This document shows positions 16,795 through 26,800 of a stretch of 64,000 nucleotides of DNA, piece by piece. Where the stretch lies: positions 62,001 to 126,000 of the forward strand of contig JBGTFE010000059.1 of NCBI GenBank assembly GCA_041747435.1, given 5' to 3'. Under the pieces are notes generated by a model. The model ran no database searches. It saw nothing but the letters and a program-made list of their open reading frames with translations, and was not told where the DNA came from. Position 1 is the stretch's first letter. The number at the start of each line of letters is the position of its first letter. The position numbers were made by a program, and so were the translations under genes. This DNA comes from JBGTFE01 sp041747435. GTDB taxonomy: Bacteria; Acidobacteriota; Blastocatellia; Pyrinomonadales; Pyrinomonadaceae.

Positions 16795-19080
16795 ATGAAA
16801 AATTTCAGTTGGTTAGTTTCCAAATATATATTACTCACGATATTGCCGTACTTTGTCTTTTCCTGGCTTTTGCTGAGCGTCGTGATATTTTTTCAACACG
16901 CCAGCCGCTTTTCCGAAATCTTCTTTAGTACAAACATTCCGAAAAATTTGGTTTGGCAGCTAACGATTGCGCTTGTTCCGAGCGTCATTGCCTTTACATG
17001 CCCGATGGCAGTTCTTGTCGGCGTGATAATCGGTCTTTCAAAAATGCAGGGCGACAGCGAGCTTGTTGCAGTTCGCGCTGCCGGAATCGGAAATTTACAG
17101 ATCGCGATACCGACCCTAATTCTCGGCATATTGCTTTCGCTCTTTGCTTTTTTTGTAAACCTGAAAGGCGTTCCGCTTGCTGCGCAGATCGTTCGCAGCG
17201 TCGCGCTTCAGACCGCGATCCATAAACTGGAATCGCCGATCGAACCCGGATCTTTTAATACGGAAATCAAAGGCTATACGATCTACGTGAGAAACGGCGA
17301 TCTGCAAGCGGGAATGTGGAAAAATATTTTTATTCACAACGAAGATAAGCAAAATAATCAGGAACGTTTGATCACTGCGGAAAGTGGTCGGATCGATTCG
17401 GACGATGAACTGTCCGAACTTGTGCTCGACAACGCCGTGGTCAACACGTTTTCGACGCAGGAAAATGGGCGTAAATTTGTTTCGGAAAATGTTGGTGAGA
17501 TCCGTTTGGGAATTAAAACCAAACGCGGCGAATTGATAGAAAAAATTAGCAACAGTGATAAGAGTTTGGAAGAACTCGGGCTGAGCGAACTCGCAAAATT
17601 TGCTCAGGAAAAAGAGGGAAGCGAGAAAACCGAAGCTGAATTGCTCTTGCAGCGCAGATTGATCCTTTCGATCACTCCGCTGATCTTTGCTCTGCTTGGA
17701 ACCGCGCTTGTTCTGCGGTTTAATCGCGGCGGAAAAGGATTTGGGATATTTCTGGCGCTGGTCAGTCTTGTTCTCTATTATTTGATTGCGCTTCTGGGCG
17801 AACAACTCGCTCGAACTGGAACGATAAGTGTCGTATCCGCAAGCCTTTTGCCGATCGGGTTGAGCGCCGCGGCGATCGTCTGGCTTTTTCTTTCGAATAA
17901 AATTTTGACAGGAATTTCCTTCGAAGAAATTAAGAACAGATTCAAATTTGATCGCTCGAAAAGGGAAAATCGAATTGCAGGGAAGAGCTTTTATCTCGAT
18001 TTGACCACGGGAATTCTCGATTTCGACGTTGTTTCTAATTTGTTGAAATATTTTGCTTTGACCCTCGGATTTTTTACGGCGATCTTTCTGCTCTTTACAG
18101 CGTTCGAGTTATGGAAATTTGCCGGCACGATCGAGAACGGCGTATCACTTCTCGCGAAATATTTGTTCTTCTTAATTCCTTTTATCTATATTCAAATCGC
18201 GCCATCGGCTTTGATGGTTGCAATTCTCGCTACCTTCATAATTAAATCGCGCCAAAACGAGATCGTGACGTGGACGTCTGCCGGTCAGAGTGTTTATCGT
18301 TTGCTTATGCCGTGTTTCGTCCTGATGCTTTTTATCGGCGGCGTTAATTTTGTGCTGCAAGAGAAAGTTTTGCCGCGCGCAAATCAGATCCAGGACGATT
18401 TCCGAACGCGCATTCGAAGCAGCGGAATTTTAGCTCGCAAAGACGGGAGATTTTGGGTTTCCAGCGGCGATCGGATCTATTCGTTCGAAACCGCCGAGGG
18501 TTCGTCAGCGGATTTTCAGAAAATAAGAAACCTCGCAATTTATGAATTTTCCGAGGGGAACTCCGAGTTGGTCGGCGTTTATAAAGCCGGTGAAGCGATC
18601 TGGGAAAAAAATCAGATCGTCTTTTTCGGAAAAGCGGAAAAGGTGAGTTGGAACAACGGAAACACCGAAATTTCGGATGTTTCAGGGCGAGAATTAGCGG
18701 AAACTTCCAACCTGTTTCTGAATTTATATAAGAAACCAACCCATTTAAATACGTCCGAAACCAAAGCCCAAATTGAAAACAGCGAATCTGAGGTTGAACG
18801 GCGAAATTACGAAGTTGCGCTCGAAAAAAAATATACAACGATCGTATTACCTTTTGTCATAACTCTTTTCACAGCGCCTTTTGCGTTATCGTTAAGCCGA
18901 AAGGGAAAGGTACTGACCGTCGGGTACGCGATCGGGATTTGGCTTCTTTTTATGGGAGTTACCGGCGCATTCGAACAGTTCGGGCTAAACGGCGTTGTAT
19001 CGACGAAGATCGCTGTTTGGACGCCGCTTTTACTCTTTTCGATGATCGGAATATTCTTTTTTTCGAAGGTGAAGACGTAA
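16795..19080 (+). CDS. Fused LptF-LptG lipopolysaccharide export permease
   Basis: 761 residues, about twice a normal LptF or LptG. The first half (about 1-375) is a complete YjgP/YjgQ-family unit: helices at the start, FTCPMAVLVGVIIGLSKMQG with the coupling region DSELVAVRAAG, a beta-jellyroll periplasmic domain, then three more helices. After a basic linker (about 378-400) a second unit begins (LTTGILDFDVVSNLLKYFAL). It has its own coupling region (SRQNEIVTWTSAGQSVYRLL), a second jellyroll (GILARKDGRFWVSSGDRIYS) and closing helices. Together they should form the heterodimer-like channel that works with LptB2 and LptC to extract LPS from the inner membrane. The coding frame is continuous, so this is a true fusion. 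A bidirectional hairpin terminator follows at once. Confidence 0.92.
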   Translation: MKNFSWLVSKYILLTILPYFVFSWLLLSVVIFFQHASRFSEIFFSTNIPKNLVWQLTIALVPSVIAFTCPMAVLVGVIIGLSKMQGDSELVAVRAAGIGNLQIAIPTLILGILLSLFAFFVNLKGVPLAAQIVRSVALQTAIHKLESPIEPGSFNTEIKGYTIYVRNGDLQAGMWKNIFIHNEDKQNNQERLITAESGRIDSDDELSELVLDNAVVNTFSTQENGRKFVSENVGEIRLGIKTKRGELIEKISNSDKSLEELGLSELAKFAQEKEGSEKTEAELLLQRRLILSITPLIFALLGTALVLRFNRGGKGFGIFLALVSLVLYYLIALLGEQLARTGTISVVSASLLPIGLSAAAIVWLFLSNKILTGISFEEIKNRFKFDRSKRENRIAGKSFYLDLTTGILDFDVVSNLLKYFALTLGFFTAIFLLFTAFELWKFAGTIENGVSLLAKYLFFLIPFIYIQIAPSALMVAILATFIIKSRQNEIVTWTSAGQSVYRLLMPCFVLMLFIGGVNFVLQEKVLPRANQIQDDFRTRIRSSGILARKDGRFWVSSGDRIYSFETAEGSSADFQKIRNLAIYEFSEGNSELVGVYKAGEAIWEKNQIVFFGKAEKVSWNNGNTEISDVSGRELAETSNLFLNLYKKPTHLNTSETKAQIENSESEVERRNYEVALEKKYTTIVLPFVITLFTAPFALSLSRKGKVLTVGYAIGIWLLFMGVTGAFEQFGLNGVVSTKIAVWTPLLLFSMIGIFFFSKVKT

Positions 19081-19084
19081 AAAA

Positions 19085-19121
19085 AAAGGCAGCAAAATTC
19101 TAATCAAGCTTTGCTGCCTTT
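19085..19121. terminator. Bidirectional rho-independent terminator
   Basis: A perfect 12-base inverted repeat (19085-19096 and 19110-19121, 13-base loop; arm AAAGGCAGCAAA) lies between convergent lptFG and ahcY. On the minus strand the stem runs into eight or more T residues, ideal for ahcY. On the plus strand the stem ends TTTCGTTGT, giving weaker termination for lptFG. Confidence 0.88.
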
Positions 19122-19144
19122 CGTTGTAAAAATGTTTTGCGTGT

Positions 19145-20401
19145 TTACGTTCCGGTTTCCCAGGATGTCATATATTCCATCATTTCCGGCGTTAATTCAT
19201 CGATGGAAATACCAAGCGAGCGAAGTTTTAGGCTCGCAATTTCCTGGTCGACTTCCGCCGGCAGAACGTGAACTTTTGCATCGAGCTTTCCTTTATTCTT
19301 TACCAAAAATTCCGCTGAAAGCGCTTGATTGGCAAAGCTCATATCCATAACGCTCGCCGGATGACCTTCGGCGGCTGCAAGATTGATCAGACGACCTTCG
19401 CCAAGCACGATCACGCTTTTGCCGTTTTTGCCCATATATTCTTCGACGAACGGGCGGCGATTTTCGACCGAATCCGATATTTCGCGCAGGGCGCCGAGAT
19501 TTAATTCCAAATCAAAGTGTCCGCTGTTGGCGACGATCGCGCCGTCTTTCATTGTTTCAAAATGTTCGCGGTCAATTACGTGACGATTTCCCGTCACCGT
19601 TACAAAGAAATCTCCGATTTTCGCGGCTTCCGTCATCGGCAAAACACGAAAACCATCCATAACCGCCTCGATAGCTTTGATCGGATCGATCTCGGTGACG
19701 ATGACGTTTGCACCCATTCCGCGCGCACGCATTGCGCAGCCTTTGCCGCACCAACCATAACCGACGACAACAAAATTCTTTCCGGCGAGCAAAATATTTG
19801 TCGCACGGATTATTCCGTCTAGCGTTGATTGACCGGTTCCGTAACGATTATCAAAGAAATGCTTCGTCTGTGCATCATTAACCGCGATCGACGGAAAGGT
19901 TAGTACGCCGGCTTTTTCCATCGCTTTCAGACGGACGATACCGGTCGTAGTTTCTTCGGTCGTGCCGATGATCTTATCGGCAAGCTCGCGCTTTTCCTTG
20001 AGCATCGTCGCAACGACGTCCGAGCCGTCATCGATGATAATGTCCGGATTTGTTTCGAGCGCCATCCGAACGTGACTCATATAAGTATCAGTCGATTCGC
20101 CTTTGATTGCGAAAACAGGGATACCCCAATCCGCAACCAGAGACGCCGCGACGTCGTCCTGCGTCGAAAGCGGATTTGAAGCAATTAGGATCGCTTCGGC
20201 ACCGCCCGCCTGAAGCGTGCGCGCAAGATTCGCCGTTTCGGTTGTGATGTGCGCACAAGCGACGAGTTTAATGCCATCGAGCGGTTTTTCCGCCTCGAAC
20301 CGCTCGCGAATTAACCGTAAAACCGGCATTTCGCGGTCTGCCCATTCGATTCTTTGTTTACCTTGCGCCGCAAGATTAATATCTTTTATGTCGTAATCCA
20401 T
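19145..20401 (-). CDS. ahcY: Adenosylhomocysteinase
   Basis: 418 residues. It is an NAD-dependent hydrolase that splits S-adenosylhomocysteine to adenosine and homocysteine, clearing the by-product of methyltransferases. Blocks are KLVACAHITTETANLARTL, FDNRYGTGQSTLDGIIRAT, the NAD loop VVVGYGWCGKGCAMRARGMG and SGHFDLELN. The open frame runs 23 codons further upstream, but that part is only translation of the palindromic element. The ATG at 20401 has AAGGAA 7 bases before it and gives a normal N-terminus. It is downstream of metK in the same direction, so SAM synthesis and SAH removal are paired. Confidence 0.97.
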   Translation of the reverse strand: MDYDIKDINLAAQGKQRIEWADREMPVLRLIRERFEAEKPLDGIKLVACAHITTETANLARTLQAGGAEAILIASNPLSTQDDVAASLVADWGIPVFAIKGESTDTYMSHVRMALETNPDIIIDDGSDVVATMLKEKRELADKIIGTTEETTTGIVRLKAMEKAGVLTFPSIAVNDAQTKHFFDNRYGTGQSTLDGIIRATNILLAGKNFVVVGYGWCGKGCAMRARGMGANVIVTEIDPIKAIEAVMDGFRVLPMTEAAKIGDFFVTVTGNRHVIDREHFETMKDGAIVANSGHFDLELNLGALREISDSVENRRPFVEEYMGKNGKSVIVLGEGRLINLAAAEGHPASVMDMSFANQALSAEFLVKNKGKLDAKVHVLPAEVDQEIASLKLRSLGISIDELTPEMMEYMTSWETGT

Positions 20402-20434
20402 TGAAATTCCTTCTTTTGCCATAGTTTTTTGAAA

Positions 20435-20529
20435 GGAGCGCGGACGCCCTCGTCCGCAAAGATTGCACAAGCAATCTAATATACATTTGAACGCTTAGCG
20501 TTCATTGCGGACGAGGGCGTCCGCGCTCC
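20435..20529. repeat. Nested palindromic element (REP/BIME-like)
   Basis: Two 25-base arms (20435-20459 and 20505-20529) are perfect inverted copies. Each arm contains its own 7-base hairpin, GCGGACG-CCCT-CGTCCGC. Between them are two further perfect 7-base hairpins: 20460-20466 with 20471-20477 (loop ACAA) and 20488-20494 with 20498-20504 (loop TTA). The whole can fold into a long stem topped by two hairpins, or into four separate hairpins. It fills the metK-ahcY gap. GC-rich paired palindromes like this resemble REP doublets spread by REP-associated tyrosine transposases. Only one copy is in the window, so repetition in the genome is an inference. Confidence 0.8.
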
Positions 20530-20532
20530 AAT

Positions 20533-21696
20533 TTATACTCCCGTTGCGAGTCCGTTCAAGGCGGTCATTAATGCGTCGACCTTATCGGTTCTCTCCCACG
20601 TGAACTCGTCGTTTGTGCGCCCGAAATGTCCGAAAGCGGCGGTCTTTTTGAAGATCGGCTTCCGGAGATCGAGCGTATCGATAATGCCTTTTGGCGTTAA
20701 TTCAAAATTTTTGCGAACCGCTTCAGCAAGTTGATCCTCATCAACTCTGCCTGTGCCGTCAGTATCAATTCGCACTGAAACAGGCTCGGCAACCCCGATC
20801 GCATAAGCGAGCTGCACCGTACATTTTTCAGCCAACCCCGCCGCCACAATATTTTTCGCGATGTAGCGAGCCATATATGCCGCCGAGCGGTCGACCTTTG
20901 TCGGATCTTTCCCGGAAAACGCGCCGCCGCCATGCGGAGCATAGCCGCCATAGGTGTCGACGATGATCTTGCGTCCGGTTACGCCGGCATCGCCCATCGG
21001 ACCGCCGACGACAAAGCGCCCGGTCGGATTAATGTGATACTTCGTGTCGCCATCTAAAAGGTCAGCGGGAACGGTTCCTTTGATGACTTTCTCCATAATA
21101 TCGGAGCGAAGCGTTTCAATCGTTACATCTTCGGCGTGCTGCGTGGAAATAACGACCGCTTCGACGCGAAAAGGTCGTCCGTCACGATATTCGACCGTAA
21201 CCTGCGATTTGCCGTCCGGGCGAAGATAGGGAACCTCACCGCTGCGACGCGCTTCCGAAAGCCGACGCGTAAGATTATGCGCGAGTTGGATCGGGAGCGG
21301 CATCAGCTCGTCCGTTTCATTACATGCAAAACCGAACATCAAACCCTGATCGCCCGCACCGCCGGTGTCAACGCCCTGAGCAATGTCCGGCGATTGAGTG
21401 CCAATGACGTCGATTACGCTGCAAGTATTTGAATCGTAACCGTAAACGGCATTGTTGTAACCGATCTCATCGATCGTTTCACGAATGATTTGTTTGTAAT
21501 TAATCGTCGCCGAGGTTGTGATCTCGCCCGCGACAACTGCCAAACCGGTTGTTACCAATGTTTCGCAGGCAACTCTGGCGGTCGGGTCCTGTGCAATGAT
21601 CGCATCAAGGATCGCGTCCGAGATCTGGTCGGCAATCTTATCAGGATGTCCTTCGGTTACCGATTCCGAGGTAAATAAAAAATTTGCGCTACTCAA
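20533..21696 (-). CDS. metK: S-adenosylmethionine synthetase
   Basis: 387 residues. It makes SAM from methionine and ATP in the cytoplasm. All signatures are present: TSESVTEGHPDKIADQISDA, GAGDQGLMFGFACNETDE, the P-loop-like GGGAFSGKDPTKVDRSAAY and RIDTDGTGRVDEDQL. The start codon is TTG at 21696, since no ATG or GTG fits the conserved N-terminus. It is supported by AAAGGAG about 10 bases upstream. A consensus promoter lies 63 bases before the start. ahcY follows in the same direction. Confidence 0.97.
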   Translation of the reverse strand: MSSANFLFTSESVTEGHPDKIADQISDAILDAIIAQDPTARVACETLVTTGLAVVAGEITTSATINYKQIIRETIDEIGYNNAVYGYDSNTCSVIDVIGTQSPDIAQGVDTGGAGDQGLMFGFACNETDELMPLPIQLAHNLTRRLSEARRSGEVPYLRPDGKSQVTVEYRDGRPFRVEAVVISTQHAEDVTIETLRSDIMEKVIKGTVPADLLDGDTKYHINPTGRFVVGGPMGDAGVTGRKIIVDTYGGYAPHGGGAFSGKDPTKVDRSAAYMARYIAKNIVAAGLAEKCTVQLAYAIGVAEPVSVRIDTDGTGRVDEDQLAEAVRKNFELTPKGIIDTLDLRKPIFKKTAAFGHFGRTNDEFTWERTDKVDALMTALNGLATGV

Positions 21697-21758
21697 TTGT
21701 TTGTAACTCCTTTACAGAATAGAAAATTCAAATCTTTTGGAAAGATAACAAAAGGGAG

Positions 21759-21787
21759 ATTGTAACGCTTTAGACCTGGTGTGTCAA
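21759..21787 (-). promoter_or_regulatory. Sigma70 promoter of metK-ahcY
   Basis: On the minus strand TTGACA (21782-21787, perfect), a 17-base spacer and TACAAT (21759-21764, 5 of 6) form a near-consensus promoter. The leader to the TTG start would be about 55 bases. No SAM-riboswitch fold is apparent in that leader. Confidence 0.75.
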
Positions 21788-21797
21788 AAGACGTTCA

Positions 21798-21844
21798 GGG
21801 ATTGATGGGCGGTTCGCCGGTAACCAGGAATCGAGTTCAATCCC
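21798..21844. other. Intergenic stem-loop upstream of the metK promoter
   Basis: GGGATTGA (21798-21805) pairs perfectly with TCAATCCC (21837-21844). Inside is a small hairpin, GGCG-GTT-CGCC (21808-21818). It lies in the 286-base gap 21697-21982 between metK and the bifunctional-nuclease gene, upstream of the metK promoter. It lacks a T-tract, so it is not a standard terminator, and it does not fold as a complete tRNA. Its function is unknown. I see no gene in the rest of this gap. Confidence 0.45.
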
Positions 21845-21982
21845 GCCGAAGTCCCTTTCTTTTGGTTTCCGTGACATTCAAATCTGTCAAGTAACTTTAG
21901 GTTGCGTCCGATAATAGAGATTATGTAAAATAAGAACTCTAAATCGTTTTTTTTTTGAAAAAGCGGCTAGGAATTTCTGATT

Positions 21983-22447
21983 CTATCCGATTAGATCTGG
22001 CCAGTCTTCCGAGGGATGAAGATTTTCGTCTGTTTCCGACTGGGAGTGCGAAGATGCGGAGATTTCCAGTACTTTCTCCTCCACGAAAATCGGACAATCT
22101 AACCGAAGCGCCAACGCAATCGCGTCCGATGGTCGCGCGTCGAGCAAAGTCCGATCCTTTTTTTCATCAATCATCTCAATAATTGCATAGAATGTGTTGT
22201 CCCGAAGGTCGTTAATTATGACTTTTGACACACTTAGACCTATTTCATTTATCAAGTTTCTCAACAAATCATGAGTCATCGGGCGCTGAGGTACAATTTT
22301 CTCAATTTCCAGTGCGATTGCGTTTGCTTCGTAGGCGCCGACCCAGATAGGAAGAATCGAATCCGAGTCAACGCCTTTTAGTACAACAATCGGGTTATTG
22401 GTATTAGGATCCATTATTAACGCGCCGATTTTTACTTCAACTAACAT
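21983..22447 (-). CDS. Bifunctional nuclease (BFN/DUF151) family protein
   Basis: 154 residues. The BFN domain covers most of it: VVLKGVDSDSILPIWVGAYE, ANAIALEIEKIVPQRPMTHD, then LLDARPSDAIALALRLDCPIFV. Plant relatives have RNase and DNase activity; in bacteria the family is widespread but poorly characterised. The last 25 residues are acidic and poorly conserved. It begins 14 bases after miaB and is co-transcribed with it, suggesting a link to RNA metabolism. Confidence 0.92.
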   Translation of the reverse strand: MLVEVKIGALIMDPNTNNPIVVLKGVDSDSILPIWVGAYEANAIALEIEKIVPQRPMTHDLLRNLINEIGLSVSKVIINDLRDNTFYAIIEMIDEKKDRTLLDARPSDAIALALRLDCPIFVEEKVLEISASSHSQSETDENLHPSEDWPDLIG

Positions 22448-22461
22448 AGTTCTTAAACAAA

Positions 22462-23787
22462 TTATGATAACTCTCCGAATAGCGTGTTTGACTTACACTC
22501 GGTAATTCTTACTGACACTATTCTACCCAAAAGAGTTTCAGATCCTTTGAAGTTAACCACCTTTTGACAACCTGAATGTCCGGAAAGCTCGAATTCATTC
22601 CGGCTCGATCTTTTCTCGACCAAAACCCTCACATTTTGATTGACATATGCCTTAAAAGTTTCACGTTGGAAGGCTCTTTGCGAAGATTCCAATTCCAAAA
22701 AGCGCGCGGTTTTTTCAATAGCGGACACATCATCGCGCACCATAAAAGCGGGCGTTCCCGGTCGTGGCGAATACTTGAAAATATATGCTCCGTCAAACCG
22801 ACAGTATTCAACAACTTTTTTTGTTTCGAGAAAATCCTCTCGAGTTTCGCCTGGAAAACCAACAATGATATCTGTCGTTATAGCAATTTTTCTGAATGAA
22901 TCCCTGATTTTGTCGATCTTTTTCAGATAACTCTCGATAGTGTGTCCGCGGCGCATTTCCTTCAAAATTCGATTACTGCCCGCTTGGAACGGTAAATGGA
23001 TCCAATTGCAAAGGTTTTCATGTTCGTTAATGGCATCGACAATATCGGGATGAAAATCTCGAGGAAACGAAGTTGTGAACTTCACTCGATCGGTCCCTGT
23101 CGCAGCTACGGCGCGAAGCAAACGTGAAAACGGCGTCGCACCGCGGAATTCCTCGAGTCCGATTTCACTCTTAGGGCGATAACTGTTAACGTTTTGACCA
23201 ATTAGGTGAACTTCGCGGAAACCTTTGCGCTTCAGCGCGTAAACTTGTTTGATAATGGTCGCCGGCGCTAAACTTTTCTCGCGCCCCCGAGAGAACGGAA
23301 CTATACAGTAAGTGCAAAATTTATTACAGCCTTCGATAATCGGAAGAAAGGCGACGTAAGGCGAGTGACGTTGCGAATCTGCCACCGACCAGTCGTAATC
23401 GAGCTCCCTTTCGTCCAAATCAAGAACATCTTTTTCCCCGTGAAATACTCGCGCTATCGCTTGGGAGACTCGTCCGACCGCTTTCGTCCCAAGAACAAAG
23501 TCGACTGAGTTGTCGCGCTTAAATAATGTTTCCCCTTCCAACTGAGCCACACATCCGAGCACGCCAATTTTTGGGTTGTTTGGATTAAACTTGCGCACTT
23601 GTCCGACTCTTGTATGAAGCTTGTGTTCGGCTTTTTCTCTGACGGAGCAAGTATTTAACAAGACTACGTCGGCAATTTCTTCATTCGGCGTCATTTCGAA
23701 ACCATCGGCTTCTAAGACTGAGGCGACCCTTTCCGAATCGGAAACATTCATTTGACATCCGAAAGTTTCCAAATAGACTTTTTTCAT
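22462..23787 (-). CDS. miaB: tRNA-2-methylthio-N6-dimethylallyladenosine synthase MiaB
   Basis: 441 residues. It is a radical-SAM methylthiotransferase acting on A37 of tRNAs that read UNN codons. The N-terminal MTTase domain has the first cluster cysteines in ETFGCQMN, LLNTCSVREKAE and VLGCVAQ. The radical-SAM CxxxCxxC is in EGCNKFCTYCIVPFSRGRE (about 150-168). A TRAM domain ends the protein. GREKSLAPATI and the ITTDIIVGFPGETREDF strand support MiaB rather than RimO or MtaB. It is divergent from dnaE, with only 33 bases between the starts. Confidence 0.96.
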   Translation of the reverse strand: MKKVYLETFGCQMNVSDSERVASVLEADGFEMTPNEEIADVVLLNTCSVREKAEHKLHTRVGQVRKFNPNNPKIGVLGCVAQLEGETLFKRDNSVDFVLGTKAVGRVSQAIARVFHGEKDVLDLDERELDYDWSVADSQRHSPYVAFLPIIEGCNKFCTYCIVPFSRGREKSLAPATIIKQVYALKRKGFREVHLIGQNVNSYRPKSEIGLEEFRGATPFSRLLRAVAATGTDRVKFTTSFPRDFHPDIVDAINEHENLCNWIHLPFQAGSNRILKEMRRGHTIESYLKKIDKIRDSFRKIAITTDIIVGFPGETREDFLETKKVVEYCRFDGAYIFKYSPRPGTPAFMVRDDVSAIEKTARFLELESSQRAFQRETFKAYVNQNVRVLVEKRSSRNEFELSGHSGCQKVVNFKGSETLLGRIVSVRITECKSNTLFGELS

Positions 23788-23820
23788 AAGAACTTTTTTA
23801 ATATGAAGTAAGCTGTTTTT

Positions 23821-26800
23821 ATGAATCTAAATTTCAAAGCAAAAGATTTCGTCCATTTGCATTTGCACTCCGATTATAGCCTTTTAGAAAGTGCAATCCA
23901 ACTCAAACCGTTGGCAAAGCGTTTAAGTCAGTTAGAAATGCAAAGTTGCGCGATAACAGATTTTGGGAATTTGTATGGCGCGTTTTCGTTTTACAACGTG
24001 ATGAAAGCCGAGGGCATTCATCCGATAATCGGTTACGAGGCATTTATTACTTTCGGCAGCCGATTCAACCGCGATTCCCATATAAAAGCGGGCGAACGAC
24101 CATACTATACTCTTGTTCTGCTCGCCAAGGATCTTGAAGGATATCAAAATCTCGTCTATCTCGCGTCCAAGGGATTTACGGAAGGATTTTACCACAAACC
24201 GCGGCTGGATCTGGAAATACTTGCGGAAAAAAGTAAGGGACTAATTGCTTTGTCATCAGGTTTTACGGGCGCAACACAACATTTTTTACGACAAAATAAT
24301 TACGACCAAGCATTAGAAATTACAAAACAGTTCGAAGAAATTTTCGGCGCGGGTAATTTTTTTATCGAGATTCAGGATCACGGTTTAGAAGAAGAGAAAA
24401 AGATACGTAAAGACTTAGAAGAACTTTCGAAAAAGTCGGAAATCCCGCTAGTGGCGACGAACGAACCGTACTATTTAACCGCAGATGATGCCCGGGCGCA
24501 CGAGATTTTGCGCGCTATCGGCGAAGGGAAAACGGTTAATGACGGGACGAGAACGGTTTTCGAAGCCGCGAACTATTACGTTCGTTCTGCTGGAGAAATG
24601 TGGGAGATCTTCGGCACCGAGTTCCCGGAAGCGTTAAATAATACGTTGAAAATTGCCGAGATGTGTGACGTTCGCTTTCCTGACGAAGGAAAACTATTTC
24701 TCCCAAACTATCCCGTTCCCGAAGTTTCCGGATGTCAGAATGATCTTGAATATTTCGAAAAGGTAGTTAGCGAGGGCTTCGCTACGCGCAAGGAAAATGT
24801 ATGGCTGCCTCTGATCGCCGAAGGGAAGCTAAAACATTCACTTGAAGACTATGATCGACGCGTCAGAAAAGAAATTGAAACGATCAAAAGTATGAATTTT
24901 TCCAGCTATTTTTTAATAGTCTGGGATTTTATACGCTTCGCAAAGGAACGAGATATTCCTGTAGGTCCCGGTCGCGGTTCCGCTGCCGGCTCATTGGTCG
25001 CGTATTGTTTGGGAATAACCGATGTCGATCCTTTGGCATACGATCTACTTTTCGAACGCTTTCTCAATCCCGGACGCATATCGATGCCCGATATCGATAT
25101 CGATTTTTGTGTGCGCGGTCGCGCGGATGTAATCGATCACGTTACAAATTTTTATGGGCGCGAGTCGGTTTGCCAAATTATCACCTTTGGAACAATGGCT
25201 TCGAGGGCTGCGATAAAGGACGTCGGGCGCGCTCTAAATATGCCCTATGGCGAGGTTGAACGAATTGCGAAAATGATTCCGCCGCCGGTTCGCGGCAGAA
25301 ATGTCAGTATTTCGAAGGCGTTGGAACAGGTTCCGGAGTTAAAAAAAGCAACCGAAACCGACAGCCAAATCAAAGACCTGGTCGATTTGGCTTTGCGATT
25401 AGAAGGCTGTTCGCGGCATTCATCGGTCCATGCCGCGGGCGTGGTGATTTCACCAAAACCTCTCCATGAATTGGTTCCGGTCTCTCTTTCAAATAAGAAC
25501 GAACTTACCAGTCAGTACGCAATGAACGATCTTGAAAAAGCAGGAATGCTTAAGATGGATTTTTTGGCGCTTACGACATTAACTGTGATAAGCGATTGCT
25601 TAAAATCTCTTAAACGGAAAGCTGGAATCGAGATTGATTGGAGCAAGATCTCCGCTGACGATCCTGACACGATGAAGCTTTTCGGAGATGGTCGGACCGA
25701 AGCGATATTTCAATTCGAGTCTCGGGGTATGCAGGAAATTTGTCGGCGCTTAAAACCGAAAGAACTTGAAGATCTGTCTGCGTTAAACGCTCTTTATCGC
25801 CCCGGACCGATTGACGGCGGAATGATCGATGATTTTATTGCCCGCCATCGTGGTGAAAAACCCGTTCGATATATCGTACCCGAGATGGAAGATATTTTGC
25901 GAAACACCTATGGAATTCTTGTGTATCAAGAGCAAATTATGCAGCTTGCACAAAAGTTAGCCGGTTATTCCTTGGGCGAAGCCGATCTGATGCGACGCGC
26001 GATGGGAAAGAAAAAGCGTGAGGAAATGGCGGTTCATGAGGAAAAATTTATAAACGGCGCAGTAGGCAACAAGATCAATCGCAGGAAGGCTGAAGAAATC
26101 TTTAAATTGATGGCACAATTTGCCGATTATGGATTTAATCGAAGCCACAGCGTTGCCTATGCTTATCTCGCATTTCAAACTGCTTATCTTAAAGCACACT
26201 ATCCTGCTTATTTTTATGCAGCTGTTTTAACTCACGATGCCGATGATGCGGCAAAGATTTATAAATACACGAACGAACTTCGCTCTGTGGGGTTAAGTCT
26301 TTTACCTCCAGACATAAATGAAAGCGATTCGGAATTCACTCCGTCGGAAAACGCGGTTCGATACGGGCTGAATGCGATCAAGGGGATCGGAACGACGAGC
26401 GTGGAGGCGATCATCCGAGCAAGGAGCGCAAAAAAGTTCACTTCCCTTTTCGACTTTGTAACGCGCCTTGAGCAAGGATCTGTAAATCGTCGCGGGCTTG
26501 AGAGCCTGGTTTCCGCCGGTGCATTTGATTCGCTCGTTCCTGATGGTGTAGCCATCGGTCACTGGCGCGCGCGTCTGTTCGCGGCAGTCGAAGTTGCGCT
26601 TTCAGAGGCTCAAACAGTTTGGCAGAACAAAATTCGAGGGCAGGATGCACTATTTGGCGGAGATCAAACAATTCGCGATGCTATGCACCACAATCTGCCG
26701 GAAGCGGATGCTTGGACGCCTCAGGAATTGTCTAGGCAAGAAAAACTCGCGATCGGCTTTTATCTTTCAAACCATCCGCTGGACCAGTATCGGAAGATTC

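Noticed and set aside
20402..20470. N-terminal extension of ahcY (MCNLCGRGR...)
   Set aside because: It is translation of the palindromic element; the ATG at 20401 has a proper ribosome-binding site and matches the family's N-terminus.
21697..21758. SAM riboswitch in the metK leader
   Set aside because: The predicted leader is only about 55 bases, A/T-rich, and has no multi-helix fold; a SAM riboswitch would need a recognisable junction or pseudoknot.
21798..21870. tRNA-like sequence (GTTCAATCCCG) near metK
   Set aside because: It resembles a T-loop, but no matching acceptor, D or anticodon arms can be folded around it on either strand.
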